DNA of 64,000 nucleotides from the NCBI GenBank assembly GCA_014529385.2, contig CM043943.1, forward strand, positions 105,540,855 through 105,604,854. Direction: 5' to 3'. A model generated the notes under the pieces. That model made no database searches, had not been told where the DNA came from, and was given only the letters and a program-made list of their open reading frames with translations. Source of the stretch: Adiantum capillus-veneris (taxonomy: Eukaryota; Streptophyta; Polypodiopsida; Polypodiales; Pteridaceae). The translations under genes and the position numbers were made by a program. Positions 22,352 to 33,659 of this stretch are shown here, piece by piece. The number at the start of each line of letters is the position of its first letter. Position 1 is the first letter of the stretch.

Positions 22352-23924
22352 TGTCATAATAACTAATATCTAATTCTCCTAAATGATTTTCTCATGTTAA
22401 ACTGATCATTTAATATGGGGAAGTGCCATGGGAGAAAAAGCTAGAATATTGGTTAAGCTGGCACACTGGCCACAATAGGGATCCAAAGGAGGAAAAATAG
22501 GGATCCAAAGGGGGGCCATCTACAAAAGGGCAAGGTGCAACAATGGGCTTAAAAGACCCTAAGGTTCAACCCATTAAGACTTCCAAAATTCAAAGGTTGT
22601 GTCCAAAGGTCATCACTAGGAAAATTGGATGGTTTGTGTGTGCTCAAAAAGTCTTCAAAGAATCCTACATAGGAGGGGGAGAGCCGTGGAAGTAGGGGAT
22701 GAGAGAGAAACACACACACACACTCACAAGCTCCTGTGCACAAAGGGAATGAGGGACACATGTCAGCTCCATAGCCCAGATGCCCACAAGGTGTACTCAA
22801 ATGCTATTGGATGGCCATGGAGGTGGACGAGTGAGAATTAGGATAGAGTAAATCTAGTTTAATTAATTTAAAAACACTTAATTAAATAACCAATAAGAAT
22901 TAAGCTCTCTAAAAGACTATTGGACAGTCTCCCAAGGGGTCCAATGAGCATTCAGCAGCCCAATGGCTTGCCTAATTCCTATTGGCCAGGAGACAAAGGG
23001 GTCCAATGAGAGTTTAGTAGCATTAATAAATTACCAAAAGCTCTCACAAAAGGGAAAACAAAGACACATGAAGGCTATCACTTATGCTGCTTAAATTTCA
23101 TTGTCTACGCCTAGCATGGACCAATGGGGTGTTAGAATGAGTAAATAGCAAGAGGGGTCGACCAAGAGAGAGAGGGGGCCTGATTTTTCAAAGTCATTAT
23201 TGCATACACACTCACACTAGTCCATGTGTGGAGTAAGAAGACTCTTTGTGTCTCACCTTCTCAAGCTTTAATGGAAAGCTTATCACCTACTCCAAGCTTG
23301 TGAGAAGGGAGGCCTACACCAACAACTCTTGGCTTTGTGATGCAAATCCAACCAAGATCCCAGCTTCAATGCATGCTCATCTCCTCTGCCATGCTAATTA
23401 CTAAGCGAAGCTATGCAAATATGAGTGATTATGTGAGGAGATGCACATCTTTCTTGTAAGACTACTCCTTCTTTCTCTCAACCTACTCTCATACCCCGCT
23501 AGCTCTCACCATCTTCGAAGGTGTGTGAGGTCTTGGGTATGAGACCGTGAGGGAATTGATGTTGTGTTTAATAAGTGTTTTGCTAAGTGCTTGAAGTTTC
23601 CATCTTCATTGCACTAGCTAGTATTGAAGAAACACACAAAATTGTTTTGTAAAATGTCTCTCTTAATGGGAGAAGCCATAATACAAAGCCTTTTGGAGGG
23701 GGGACTGGCTCCATGTAAATCCGGTCCTCGACTATTGTTAATAGCTTAATTTCTCTCTCTTTTGAAGTATTGTTCATGCTATCTAGCTAGGGTGTTATAC
23801 TTTTTGTTGCTCTCTCCACCCAAGCACTCTTGTTAGTCTCATTAGAAATCTATTCTAATCAAATGCTCACTATGTTCATGCTATTTTCCGCTACACACAA
23901 GTTTCTAGGCCATTAAATGGTACA
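22352..23924 (+). repeat. D 3' LTR
   Basis: Starts TGTCATAATAAC and ends GGTACA. Followed by target duplication AATTT at 23925-23929. Confidence 0.93.
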
Positions 23925-23929
23925 AATTT

Positions 23930-24360
23930 GACTTTGATTTTATCTATCGTCTAGGGAAAGAAAACATGGTTGCAGATTCACTCAATCAAAAACCCTATTT
24001 GAGCCTCATATCTATATCCAACAACCCAATCTTTGAAAAGATTAAGGAAGTTGCATCATCTGATCCCGAATATCAAAGGCATCTTAACCTTGTTGGATTT
24101 GGGGATTCAAAGAATATAACTTTAATATTACACTTCTCACATGACGGATCTTGTTTCTATTATAGAGATAGGTTATGTGTACCAAAGGATCCTAATTGAA
24201 AGAAAGCAGAACACCCAAGATATGCAAAGACTCTCAATGCCGTACGAAAAAGTTTCTATTGGACTGGGAAAAAGGGAGATGTGCTACGCTATGTTTGTCA
24301 ATGCTTGACATTCCAATGGGTTCAAGCTGAGAGAGTTAAACTTCCCGGTAAACTTCAACA
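23930..24360 (+). pseudogene. E RNase H end and integrase zinc-binding part
   Basis: E resumes directly after D. The RNase H tail (YRLGKENMVADSLNQKP) and then integrase N-terminal sequence (RKSFYWTGKKGDVLRYV) are visible. Fossil. Confidence 0.8.
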
Positions 24361-24440
24361 ACTCGATTTTTGTCAAAGAGTCTCTAAAAGATACTAATGT
24401 TTCATCAAATGTAAATGGTAGGAATCAAGAAGATTTAGAC

Positions 24441-25837
24441 TTGTCTAATTTTCTAAAAGGATTCCAAGATGTGTTCATCGATGATATCCCTATGGACTTA
24501 CCTCCAAAACGAGGGGATGATGAACATCGTATTGAGCTCCTTCCTGGAAGCTCACCACCTAACAAGCCTCCTTATCGAGTCTCACAAGCTCAACAAGAGG
24601 AGATCGTGAGGCAAGTACAAGAGCTGGTAGACAAAGGGATGGTGAGGCCTATTTCCTCTCCCTTTTATTCTCCAGTCCTTTTAGTGCAAAAGAAAGATCG
24701 TACATACCGTATGTGTGTGGACTATCGAGCACTAAACCATATCACTATCAAAAACAGATTTTCCGTACCTCGGGTAGAAGATCTGTTTGATAAGATACAA
24801 GGCTCGACCTACTTCAGTAGGATTGACCTTAAGAGTGGCTATCATCAAATAAGGATAGTGGATGAAGATATCTTAAAGACCGCGTTTCTCACAACGTTTG
24901 GTCTTTATGAATATCTAGTCATGCCTTTTGGCTTGACTAATGCACCAGCTACGTTCAATCGTTTGATGGAGAAAATTTTTAGACCATACCGCAAATTCAC
25001 TGGAGTGTTCTTTGATGATATCATCATCGACTCCAAGTCTTTGGAGGAACATAAGCAACATCTCCAAGTTATTTTTCAAGCACTGAGGGAGAACAAGCTT
25101 TTTCTCAACCAAAAGAAAAGCGAATTCTTCCTACAAGAGAATCAATACCTAGGTCATACCGCAAATTCACTGGAGTGTTCTTTGATGATATCATCATCTA
25201 CTCCAAGTCTTTGGAGGAACATAAGCAACATCTCCAAGTTATTTTTCAAGCACTGAGGGAGAACAAGCTTTTTCTCAACCAAAAGAAAAGCGAATTCTTC
25301 CTACAAGAGATTCAATACCTAGGTCACATTATCTCTAAAGATGGTATCCAAATGGATCCATCAAAGTTAGAGGTAATAAAAGCATGGCCTAACCCAAGAA
25401 ATCTACATGAGCTAAGAAGCTTTGTTGGTATGTGCGCATACTATAGACGCTTCATAGCAAAATTCTCTCAAGTAGCAGGACCACTACACGACTTAACTAA
25501 GAAGAACGTTAAGTTTGTGTGGACTGCTAAGGAGCAAAATGCTTTTGAAAAGCTCAAAGAGAAGCTTACTTCCCAACCAGTCCTCGTGCTTTCGGATCTC
25601 TCAAAGCCATTTGAGGTCCAATGTGATGCTTGTGGTGATTGCCTTGGAGCAGTTTTGCTTCAAGAAGGGCATGCCATAGCATATGAGAGTCAATATTGAT
25701 GAACGAGTCTTGGGCATTTTATGAGAAAGAGCTTTTAGCTGTTCTACATGCCCTAGACACATGGAAGCACTACCTATTGGGGACTCCCTTTATCCTACAA
25801 ACCGACCACCAAAGTTGATAAGTGAGGAACTAATTCT
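24441..25837 (+). pseudogene. D2 reverse transcriptase/RNase H remnant
   Basis: RT core with DYRALNHITIKNRFSVPRVE, MPFGLTNAPATFNRLMEK and [19 protein letters not shown], then RNase H up to the C insertion (LDTWKHYLLGTPFI). High similarity to D over the same region shows a shared recent origin. Broken. Confidence 0.88.
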
Positions 25838-26157
25838 TGTAAAGAAAGAGGATGCAAGAGAGCTACACAAGACAAGCACAAAGCACACAGAGATGGAAAG
25901 CTTCTTCTTCTTCTCACAGAAAAGAGAGTACAAAATGACTAAGTGCTAAAACTGAAAAGTAGCACATATGTACATGTGGTCACTAAGTGTGAACTCACTA
26001 GAAGCGTACTAGGCTTGCACTATAAGTGTAGTCCAGCTGTAGAATCACTGGCAGAGATCCTCCGTGTCGGTCACCTAACGCGCTAGTGAGTAATGCCGTA
26101 AGCGGCCAAGACCCGTAATGGATGCCAGCTCAAGATGTAGTGCTCGACATCTCAACA
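25838..26157 (-). repeat. C 3' LTR (left end)
   Basis: Begins TGTAAAGAAAGAGG and ends CTCAACA; matches 30717-31037. Confidence 0.95.
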
Positions 26158-27953
26158 CTTCCCCTCAAGCTCTGCATGTCGCAGAGTCCAAGCATAGTCC
26201 GAAAACATCGAAGCTTCTCAGCTCTGAGGGCCTTGGTAAAGATATCCGCTATCTGCTCCTCTGTGCTGATGTAGACCAAGTCGATGTCCCCCACCAACAC
26301 TCGCTCTCGAACGTAGTGGTAATGGACCTCTATGTGCTTGGTCCTAGCATGGAACACTGGGTTCCTAGCCAACTGCATGTTGCTGAGGTTGTCACAATGG
26401 ATGACAATCTGCTGGTCCACCTGCACTCCCAAGTCCTCAAGTAATGTGCGTAGCCAAGCTACCTCGCACGCCGCAACTGTTGCACCTCTGTACTCGGTCT
26501 CTGTGCTCGATAAAGCAACCGTAGGCTGCTTTTTGCTGATCCAAGTAACAGCAGCACTCCCAAAAGAGAACATGAAGCCACTCGTAGATCTCCTATCAAC
26601 AATGCTACCTGCCCAATCTGCATTTGTATACCCGTACAATGCTAATGGCGCATCTGCTGCATAGAACAATGCGTAGTCAAGAGTCCCTTGCACATACCAA
26701 AGTGTGCGCCGTACTCCATCCAAATGTGGCTTCCTCGGAAGCTGCATGAACTGACTCTCCAAGCCTACTGTGTAGCTCAAGTCTGGCCTCGTGATAGTCA
26801 AGTATATTAGACTACCCACAATCTTCCTGTACATCTTGACATCCTCAACAACATCACCCTTCTCTGCACTCAGCTTTGCATTCACATCCAAGGGAATAGA
26901 AATTGGCTTACAATCAGCCATACCATACTTTGACAACATGTCCAAAGCATATTGTCTCTGTGACAGCCATACACCCTCTGGAGTCCTGATCACCTCAATG
27001 CCAAGAAAGTAGCGCAACTCGCCCAAATCTTTCATTTCAAACTCCTGTTTGAGAAGACCCTTCACATGGTCAATCTCCATAGCATTGTCACCCACAATTA
27101 AAAGGTCGTCTACATATATGGTAATGACCACAATCCCCACATCACTCTCATGTACATAGAGTGAATGATCAGCATGAGCTCTCCTAAAACCAATACTGAC
27201 AAGATACTTGGCAATCCTGTCATACCATGCTCTAGAGCCCTGCTTCAAACCATACAAAGCTTTGAAAAGCCTGCATACATAATCTGGGTAACTTGGGTCA
27301 ACATAACCAGGTGGCTGATCCATATACACTTCCTCTTGCAACTCACCATTCAAGAAGGCATTCTTTACATCCATTTGATGCATAATCCATCCTCTAGATG
27401 CAGCCACTGCTATGACAGTTCTCACAGTCGTCATCTTTGCCACTGGAGCAAAGGTCTCCTCATAGTCTATGCCATACATCTGTGCATAACCCTTTGCGAT
27501 CAGCCTTGCCTTGTGACGCTCAATGTTACCATCAGCCTTATGCTTGGTTTTATACACCCATTTACAGCCAATAGCTTTCTTGCCACTTGGCAATGGCACC
27601 AACTCCCATGTGTCGTTTGCTTCCAATGCAGCCATCTCTTCATTCATTGCATCATCCCCATGCACATTTTCAACAACATCCTCAAAACATGTGGGCTCCA
27701 CATCCTGTATCACCTTAGCCATGTAGGCTTGGTGATGCGCTATATACCCATCATAAGTCAATTTTTGAATTGGATTTCTCACTCTGTTAGATCTGCACGG
27801 TCCTGGGTCACTCCTTTGCCCTCTAGCATCTTCTTGTACTTTCCTTACACCAGGTGTCCTGACAGCCGGAATTCCAAATTCCTCATCAAGACTTTGTTCA
27901 GAACCATCTAAATCCATGTCTACATGTGAAAAACCTGATGATGCATCAGCCAT
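26130..27953 (-). pseudogene. C reverse transcriptase and RNase H region
   Basis: A 607-codon minus-strand frame. RT blocks include WVYKTKHKADGNIERHKARL, DVKNAFLNGELQEEVYMDQP and the catalytic IYVDDLLIVGDN. RNase H blocks include ADWAGSIVDRRSTSGFMF and FHARTKHIEVHYHYVRERV. This is the longest uninterrupted Copia RT-RNase H in the window. It belongs to an element that is broken elsewhere. Confidence 0.93.
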
Positions 27954-27998
27954 AAAGGGAGGTTCATCAACCTTTTTCTTTCCTTTTCGTGATACATT

Positions 27999-29234
27999 CT
28001 ATGTACCTGCTGGTGGAGTAACCTGCGTACGTAGTTTACCATTCCATGGCTTCTCAATAGAGCCACGAGAAGACGACTCTTGTGGTCCACTCAAAACCTG
28101 TGACTGTGGCCTCACATTTTGTACAACCACATCATCTTTTACATCAGCCCCAATAGTGCCATGTGCATTACTGTACCAGCTGCTCATCTCATCAAAGACT
28201 ACATCTCTGCTCACTCGTAATTCTCGTGTAGTAGGATTGTAGCACCTGTACCCCTTTTGTTCAAGGGAATATCCCACAAGAATACATTTCTCTGCTTTAG
28301 GATCCAATTTCCTACGCAAATCATCTGGTACATGCACGTAAGCTATGCAGCCAAACACTTTCAAGTGTGCCAAATCAGGCTTTGTACCTGTAAACTTTTT
28401 CTCAGGCGTTACATCATGCACCGCAGTTGTAGGTGTCCTGTTCATAATGTACATAGTTGTATTTATAGCTTCAGTCCAAAAATGATGAGGCATGTTCTTC
28501 TCATTCATCAATGCACGTGCAACCTCTGCAATGTGCCTGTTTTTCCTTCCTGCGACCCCATTCTGCTGTGGAGTATATCTGCATGTAAACTGCCTGCGTA
28601 TACCATGCATTCGTAGAAAATCTGAAAAATCGTTGGAGAAGTACTCTCCCCCTCCATCTGACCTCAATGTCTTGATTTGCATATATGTCTCCTTCTCAAT
28701 CATGACTTTGAAGTCCTGAAAGTGACCAAACACTTCACTTTTGTTACGCATGAAGTAGACCCATACTTTCCTTGTATGGTCATCAATGAAAGAGACATAA
28801 TAGCCTCAACCATGTATACTTGCAGTATTGGTTGGACCCCAAGCATCTGTGTGCACCACCTCAAGTGGCTTTTTACATACATTGTGCTCATGTGGAAATG
28901 AGCCCTTTGACTGTTTTCCAAACTGGCATGCTGCACACACTTTATGCATACCATCTACCTTGAATTTGGGCAAACCTTTTACAATCTGTTTTGATTGCAT
29001 GTTGCGCAATCTCTGCTCATTGACATGGCCAATGCATTTGTGCCAAATGTCAACATCAGCCACAACACCTGTGCCCTGTGCAAATAATGCAGCTTTTATC
29101 TCAGGCATGTCTACATTCAGTGTAAACATTCTTCCCACACATTTTCCCTCTGTGATCATCTTACAGCCATTCTGGAAATCTTCTACATAACAGCCATTTG
29201 GATTGAAGCGAACCTGCAAACCCTGCTTAACCAT
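27999..29234 (-). pseudogene. C pre-integrase and integrase remnant
   Basis: The GAG-pre-integrase segment (WHKCIGHVNEQRLRNMQSK, CQFGKQSKGSFPHEH) leads into the integrase core (IKTLRSDGGGEYFSNDF, YTPQQNGVAGRKNRHIAEVA, VFGCIAYVHVPDDLR). Broken. Confidence 0.9.
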
Positions 29235-29363
29235 TTGTCCAACAGAAACAAGATTCTTTGTAATGTTTGGGACATGAAGTACATCTGCTAAGTACTTTGA
29301 TTTCCCACTCTTCGTATTTAGAGGTATGTCCCCTACATGAGCAATGGGGTGAGTTGTGTCATC

Positions 29364-30485
29364 TCATGTCTGCACATAGCCTGACACATCTGGTTTGCGC
29401 ATATCTCTAAACCACTCTCCACGAGACGTCATGTGATTAGAGGCACCTAAATCCATATACCAAACATCATCTTGCGTGGAATTCTCTGCAGTCATTCTAT
29501 TCATTACATGCTGCATAACAAATATGCGCTCGTTTTTGTTGTCATCTGCATCTCTACTAGTAGATGCATAGTTTCCATGTTCTCTCTTTCCACTTGCTTT
29601 TCCCTTTGGATAGTCACCTGACATGTGACCTCTTTCACCACAAGTCCACCATTCTCTGCTATCTGCAGTATGTTGCTGTCTGCTTGATCCTGCACCACGA
29701 CCTCTTTGACTCCCCCTGCCTTGAGACTGGTTTCCCCTGCCACCTGTATTGTTTTGATTTGATTGACCTTCTTGAAATTGGCCCCTGCAACCCCTTGGGC
29801 CTCGACCATGACCTCTACCTCTACCTCTACCTCTGTTGGAGTTAGAATAGAAGGCCTGTTCAGAATTATTTCTGCCATGAGAAGAAGATGTGTCAAGGTT
29901 CTTCTCCTCAAGAATAAGCATAGAAATCAAATCTTGGAACACGAGGATATCGTCTCTTGTATTCATGGAAGACCTGAAATGTACATACTCATCTCCTAGA
30001 CCATCCAAGCATGTACGGACAATGTCATCGTCTTCCACTGAGACTTTAATAGATCCAAGAGCCTCAATGATACTCTTGATCTTCAAAGCATAATCATTGA
30101 TGGAGAGGTTGTTCCTCTTAACCTGATTTAGCTCCAACTTTAGTTGAAGCTTCCTGGCCTTGGTGTTCACCTCGAACACTCTGCCTAAGTTTTTCCATGC
30201 TATGGCGGGGGTTTCAGCATCCTATAGATAGCCCATCATGCCATCTGTGATGCTCATAGAAAGCCAATACATCACTTTGCTCTGGCCTTGTTGCCAGTCC
30301 CTCAAAGCTTTCCTTTGTTGTGTTGTAGCATTTGCCTCGGGAATCTCTGGTTCCTTTTCATTGTCTCCTTCTACATAGTCCCAATAACCTTTTCCTTTTA
30401 GGAAATTTGTTATTCTGAACTTCCATGCAGGGTAGTTATTTTTCTCAAGCTTCTCAGTGACAATCTGACTGAAACCGTTAGACAT
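29364..30485 (-). pseudogene. C gag and protease remnant
   Basis: The gag N-terminus reads MSNGFSQIVTEKLEKNNYPA with a UBN2-type core. It is followed by a long Arg-Gly-rich stretch (GRGRGRGHGRG), a zinc-knuckle-like segment (WWTCGERGHMSGDYP) and a protease-like YMDLGASNHMTS. The RG-rich stretch probably binds RNA. Broken. Confidence 0.9.
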
Positions 30486-30703
30486 CTTGAAGCACTAAGA
30501 CAAAATAGCTGCAATCTGCAAAATCCTGCAAATCTGTTGAACCTGCTATCGTGGTACCTGTAACTCTTTCTACACTCAATGAGTGTCCACAATCAAGCGT
30601 ACATACAACCACTGTACTTGTACAGTAAATCTCTGTGTACTGCACTTTGGAGAACGAAGGGATTGTGATGCTCTTGCTCTTTTAGCCTCTCTTGCCTGCA
30701 CCA

Positions 30704-30716
30704 GGCTCTGATACCA
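30704..30716 (-). other. C primer binding site (initiator-Met tRNA)
   Basis: Minus strand reads TGGTATCAGAGCC directly against the 5' LTR. Confidence 0.93.
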
Positions 30717-31037
30717 TGTAAAGAAAGAGGATGCAAGAGAGCTACACAAGACAAGCACAAAGCACACAGAGATGGAAAGCTTCTTCTTCTTCTCACAGAA
30801 AAGAGAGTACAAAATGACTAAGTGCTAAAACTGAAAAGTAGCATATATGTGCATGCGGTCACTAAGTGTGAACTTGCTAGAAGCGTACTAGGCTGGCACT
30901 ATAAGTGTAGTCCAGCTGTAGAATCACTGGCAGAGATCCTCTGTGTCGGTCACCTAACGCGCCAGTGAGTAAATGCCGTAAGCGGCCAAGACTCGTAGTG
31001 GATGTCAGCTCAAGATGTAGAGCTCGACATCTCAACA
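30717..31037 (-). repeat. C 5' LTR (right end)
   Basis: Same ends as the left LTR; target duplication ATTCT follows. Confidence 0.95.
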
Positions 31038-31042
31038 ATTCT

Positions 31043-31510
31043 TTCTCCTACGAAATGTTTCATCTTCCTCTTCCCTACCCTCATTCCCTGCTAGCTCTCT
31101 CCACCTTCGAAGGTGTTTGAGGTCTTGGGACTGAGGCTTGGGATAGTTAAAGTTTTCTTCAAGTTTATGTTATGTTTGTGATGCATGAATCTTTCCATCT
31201 TCATTGCATCACCTAGGTCACAAGGAACACAAAGACTGTATTGTAACAAGTCTCTCTCAATGGGAGAAATCATAATACAAATGCCTATTGGAGGGGGGAC
31301 CGGCTCCACATAAATCCGGTCCTCAATTGTTGTCATGTTCTCTAAATTCTCTCTCTTGCAAAAGTATTGTTCATGCCAAGTTAACTAATTGCTATGATTA
31401 TGTTGCTATCTTCAACTATGTTTATCCGCTATGCTCACAAAGTCATTTCTCAAAAGTACTTTCATTAATTTCGGCTACTCTCAAGTTAAATAGGCCAATT
31501 CCATTACAAG
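31043..31510 (+). repeat. D-type LTR fragment of D2
   Basis: Matches the latter part of the D LTR in order: CTAGCTCTC, CACCTTCGAAGGTGT, GAGGTCTTGGG, ATGGGAGAA and GGAGGGGGGAC, with clear divergence from both LTRs of D. Confidence 0.75.
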
Positions 31511-31514
31511 AGCC

Positions 31515-32184
31515 TAAACAATGGCTTCAATTTTTAACCTCTAGTGGAATATGCTTACAATGATTCTCACCATCAAATCATTGGTATGACCCCATTTTAT
31601 ACCTTGTATGGTCAAGAATGTGTCTCTCCATTCAACTATTTTGACCCTACCATCAGAGTTGAAGCCATCCGAAATTCAAACAAAAGCCATTCGAAAGGAT
31701 ATTCAAGCAGCTCAAGATCGTCAAAAGCATAGTATGCGGATGGTAAGAGATCCGAAAGAAGATTCAAAGAAGGTGACAAGTTTTTCTTTGGGAGTCATCC
31801 AAAGAGAAGTACCTTATCAGTTGGAAAGTACCAGAAGCTTAGCCCACATTGTTGTGGTCCTTACGAAGTGATCAAGTGTATAGAAACCCAAGCTTACAAG
31901 TTGAAGTTGCTAGCTCACATCAAAGTCTACGATGTATTTCATGTAAGGTTATCAAAACCCTATATTCCTAGTGATGATCATCTCCTCAACGATGAAAAAA
32001 TTTTCATGCCTACTCAAAACAACTTGGAGCTCCAACCTTCTAGAATTTTGGAGACTTGAGAGAAGACTCTTCAAAATAGAGTTCTCACAGAACACCTTGT
32101 TCAGTGGCAGGATTATCATGAAGAAGATGCAACATGGGAAGATGAAGCCACCCTAAATAAGTATTATCCTCACTTTTTTAGATA
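31515..32184 (+). pseudogene. E late integrase and C-terminal domain
   Basis: E resumes with integrase core end (EYAYNDSHHQIIGMTPFYTL) and then a C-terminal part with KLLAHIKVYDVFHVRLSKPY and a chromodomain-like end (WQDYHEEDATWEDEA). It runs to within a few bases of the right X repeat. Broken. Confidence 0.8.
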
Positions 32185-32186
32185 AA

Positions 32187-32811
32187 ACTCGCGGTTAGCG
32201 AGGTGAGTTTATCAGCTCTCTTTTTGTCTCTTGCGATTAGCAAGATTCCTTACAGTTAGCGAGATGTTCCCATGCGATTAGTGATTGGGGAAGTTTGTGC
32301 ATTTCACGGTTAGCAAATAAGTAAATCCTTTGCAAAGGCTTTGTTGGTTACATAGAGAAATTTTGCGAGTAACAACAAACTCTTAAGCATAATTGAAAGA
32401 TTTATTTTTTAATGAATTATAGGATTGTCTTCATTAGACCATGTTGAGAAAGAATCATTTTGGTGATGTTTGAAGGGCTGTATGAAAGAACACTATGGCC
32501 AGAATCAATAAAGCAACACTATTTGTATATGTAAAACAACATGGAGAAAACAAGAACGGATGAGTGTGGTGTGGAAAGTGGGAGACTAGTATCCTAACGG
32601 ATATACATCTATGAACGAGTGGACTTGATTAGTCGGGTACTTTTCACAAGATTTCTAGCTAGTTTAGACTAAGTCTCATATTATATTCATGGTTTATAGA
32701 TGGAAAAAGGCATTTTTTATGGATTCTAAATATATCAATGGGATTTCATATTTGTGTTAGTAAGTAGCTTTCATTAGAATCCTTAATTTATCGACTTGAA
32801 TTGTGGTGTAT
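32187..32811 (+). repeat. Direct repeat X, right copy (probable 3' LTR of E)
   Basis: Aligns with 13166-13838 but has one minisatellite unit fewer. It diverges from the left copy after TTGTGGTG. No clear polypurine tract precedes it. Confidence 0.75.
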
Positions 32812-32934
32812 GACCATTATAACCACAAACATGATGGATGGAGGACTTGTTCTCTTCTATTTCTCTATCTATACTTTGTGGAAACAAAGTAGGGTGTCAT
32901 CAATGGAATTTGAGAATAAAGGAAGGCCATCTAT

Positions 32935-33600
32935 CAAGTTGCCCTATCTTCCGGGGTTAGGGATCTCACATCCATCAGTGGTGCGTCCTCTAGAGTGTCA
33001 CTAGTGCCAGCCACAATGATGGATTTTTCAACCACTTCCTCAAGTCCCCTAGGGTACTCGAGCTGAAGTGCCTGGCCTTCTGCTACAAGTTTCATGGGGA
33101 CACCCTCCTGCTCCTTGGCGTCCTTGATGATGGACCCAACCTAAAGGTGTGGAAGACAAATCTCCTCCAAGTCAAATTCGTCGCTTACGAATAACATAAA
33201 TGTTGCTAGTTGAGAAAGGTACTCCACCCCCAATTTACGCTTCTTGAGCGCCGGCATCCCTGGGGCGTGCTCATCCAAGAAATGGCTTGCATCAGTGGCA
33301 ATTTCTTGGAACCATCTCAACCACTTGGAGAATGGGTGATCACCTTTGTGTATGTAGCACAAGAGATTGCAAGGCACCTAGATCCCTGCATGTGGGGGGA
33401 TAGATACGCCATATTTTATGATATGTTCCTTCATGAATGTTGAAATCTTGGCAAATGCATTGTGGCGTCAAGGTCGGGGAGACAACTGAAGAAGGTGTGG
33501 AGATCCAACTTTCCCTTGTAGTTGGTGTCCTCGAGGAAGAGGGTGAAGCGTGGATATGAGTGCAGATGTAGAGGCTACTAGGAGGCATCCATATCTAAGT
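32935..33600 (-). pseudogene. Unrecognised gene remnant, minus strand
   Basis: Protein-like segments follow one another on the minus strand in shifting frames: YPRFTLFLEDTNYKGKLDLH near 33550, GDHPFSKWLRWFQEIATDAS and LKKRKLGVEYLSQLATFMLF near 33340-33190, and EGVPMKLVAEGQALQLEYPR near 33090. Frame changes near 33440 and an in-frame TAG at about 33141 suggest decay. No known domain is recognised and there is no retroelement motif. It may belong to a repetitive host-like gene family of this genome. Confidence 0.4.
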
Positions 33601-33659
33601 CCGAGGTGTAGACAAAGCGTGGAAGATCTCAAAGGTTGCAAAAGTGAAAGGGTAGAATG

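Larger units (their letters stand above)
15228..23924 (+). mobile_element. Gypsy chromovirus D (fossil), inserted in E
   Basis: A full-span plus-strand Ty3/Gypsy element: LTRs 15228-16822 and 22352-23924, primer site at 16824-16835, then gag, protease, RT, RNase H, integrase and a C-terminal chromodomain. The chromodomain places it among chromoviruses. The target duplication AATTT is exact at 15223-15227 and 23925-23929, and E sequence continues on both sides. The LTRs differ by several percent by eye, including some indels. About ten breaks are present in the coding part. A second, partial copy of the family (D2) lies at 24362-31510. Confidence 0.95.
25838..31037 (-). mobile_element. Copia LTR retrotransposon C (fossil), youngest element
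   Basis: A 5.2-kb minus-strand Copia element with LTRs 25838-26157 and 30717-31037, primer site 30704-30716, polypurine complement at 26158-26166, and gag, integrase, RT and RNase H remnants in order. The target duplication ATTCT is exact at 25833-25837 and 31038-31042. The LTRs differ at about 12 positions plus one indel in 320 (about 4% by eye). With rates used for grass LTRs (6.5e-9 to 1.3e-8 per site per year) that is about 1.5-3 million years; the right rate for this genome is unknown. It is broken in only about five places, and the RT-RNase H part is open for 607 codons. Distinct family from A and B. Confidence 0.96.
24362..31510 (+). mobile_element. Gypsy D2 (fossil, partial), second copy of the D family
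   Basis: Closely resembles D from just upstream of its RT onward: RT (PYRVSQAQQEEIVRQVQELV, STYFSRIDLKSGYHQIRI) and RNase H at 24362-25837, then a diverged D-type LTR at 31043-31510. Copia element C lies between. The copy sits inside the integrase region of E. No 5' LTR or gag of D2 was seen. Broken in several places. Confidence 0.8.
13166..32811 (+). mobile_element. Gypsy LTR retrotransposon E (fossil), host of nested insertions
   Basis: A plus-strand Ty3/Gypsy element seen in three separated stretches: gag, RT and start of RNase H at 13846-15227; end of RNase H and integrase zinc-binding region at 23930-24360; late integrase and a chromodomain-like C-terminus at 31515-32184. Direct repeats X (13166-13838 and 32187-32811) bracket it and are the best candidates for its LTRs, although no clear primer site or polypurine tract was found beside them. 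Element D sits in its RNase H region. A D-family fragment carrying element C sits in its integrase region. It is heavily broken, with more than ten breaks, and is older than everything inside it. Confidence 0.75.

Noticed and set aside
28257-28616. Plus-strand frames inside C such as those near 27165-27911 and 28257-28616
   Set aside because: They are antisense shadows of the C integrase and RT coding strand.
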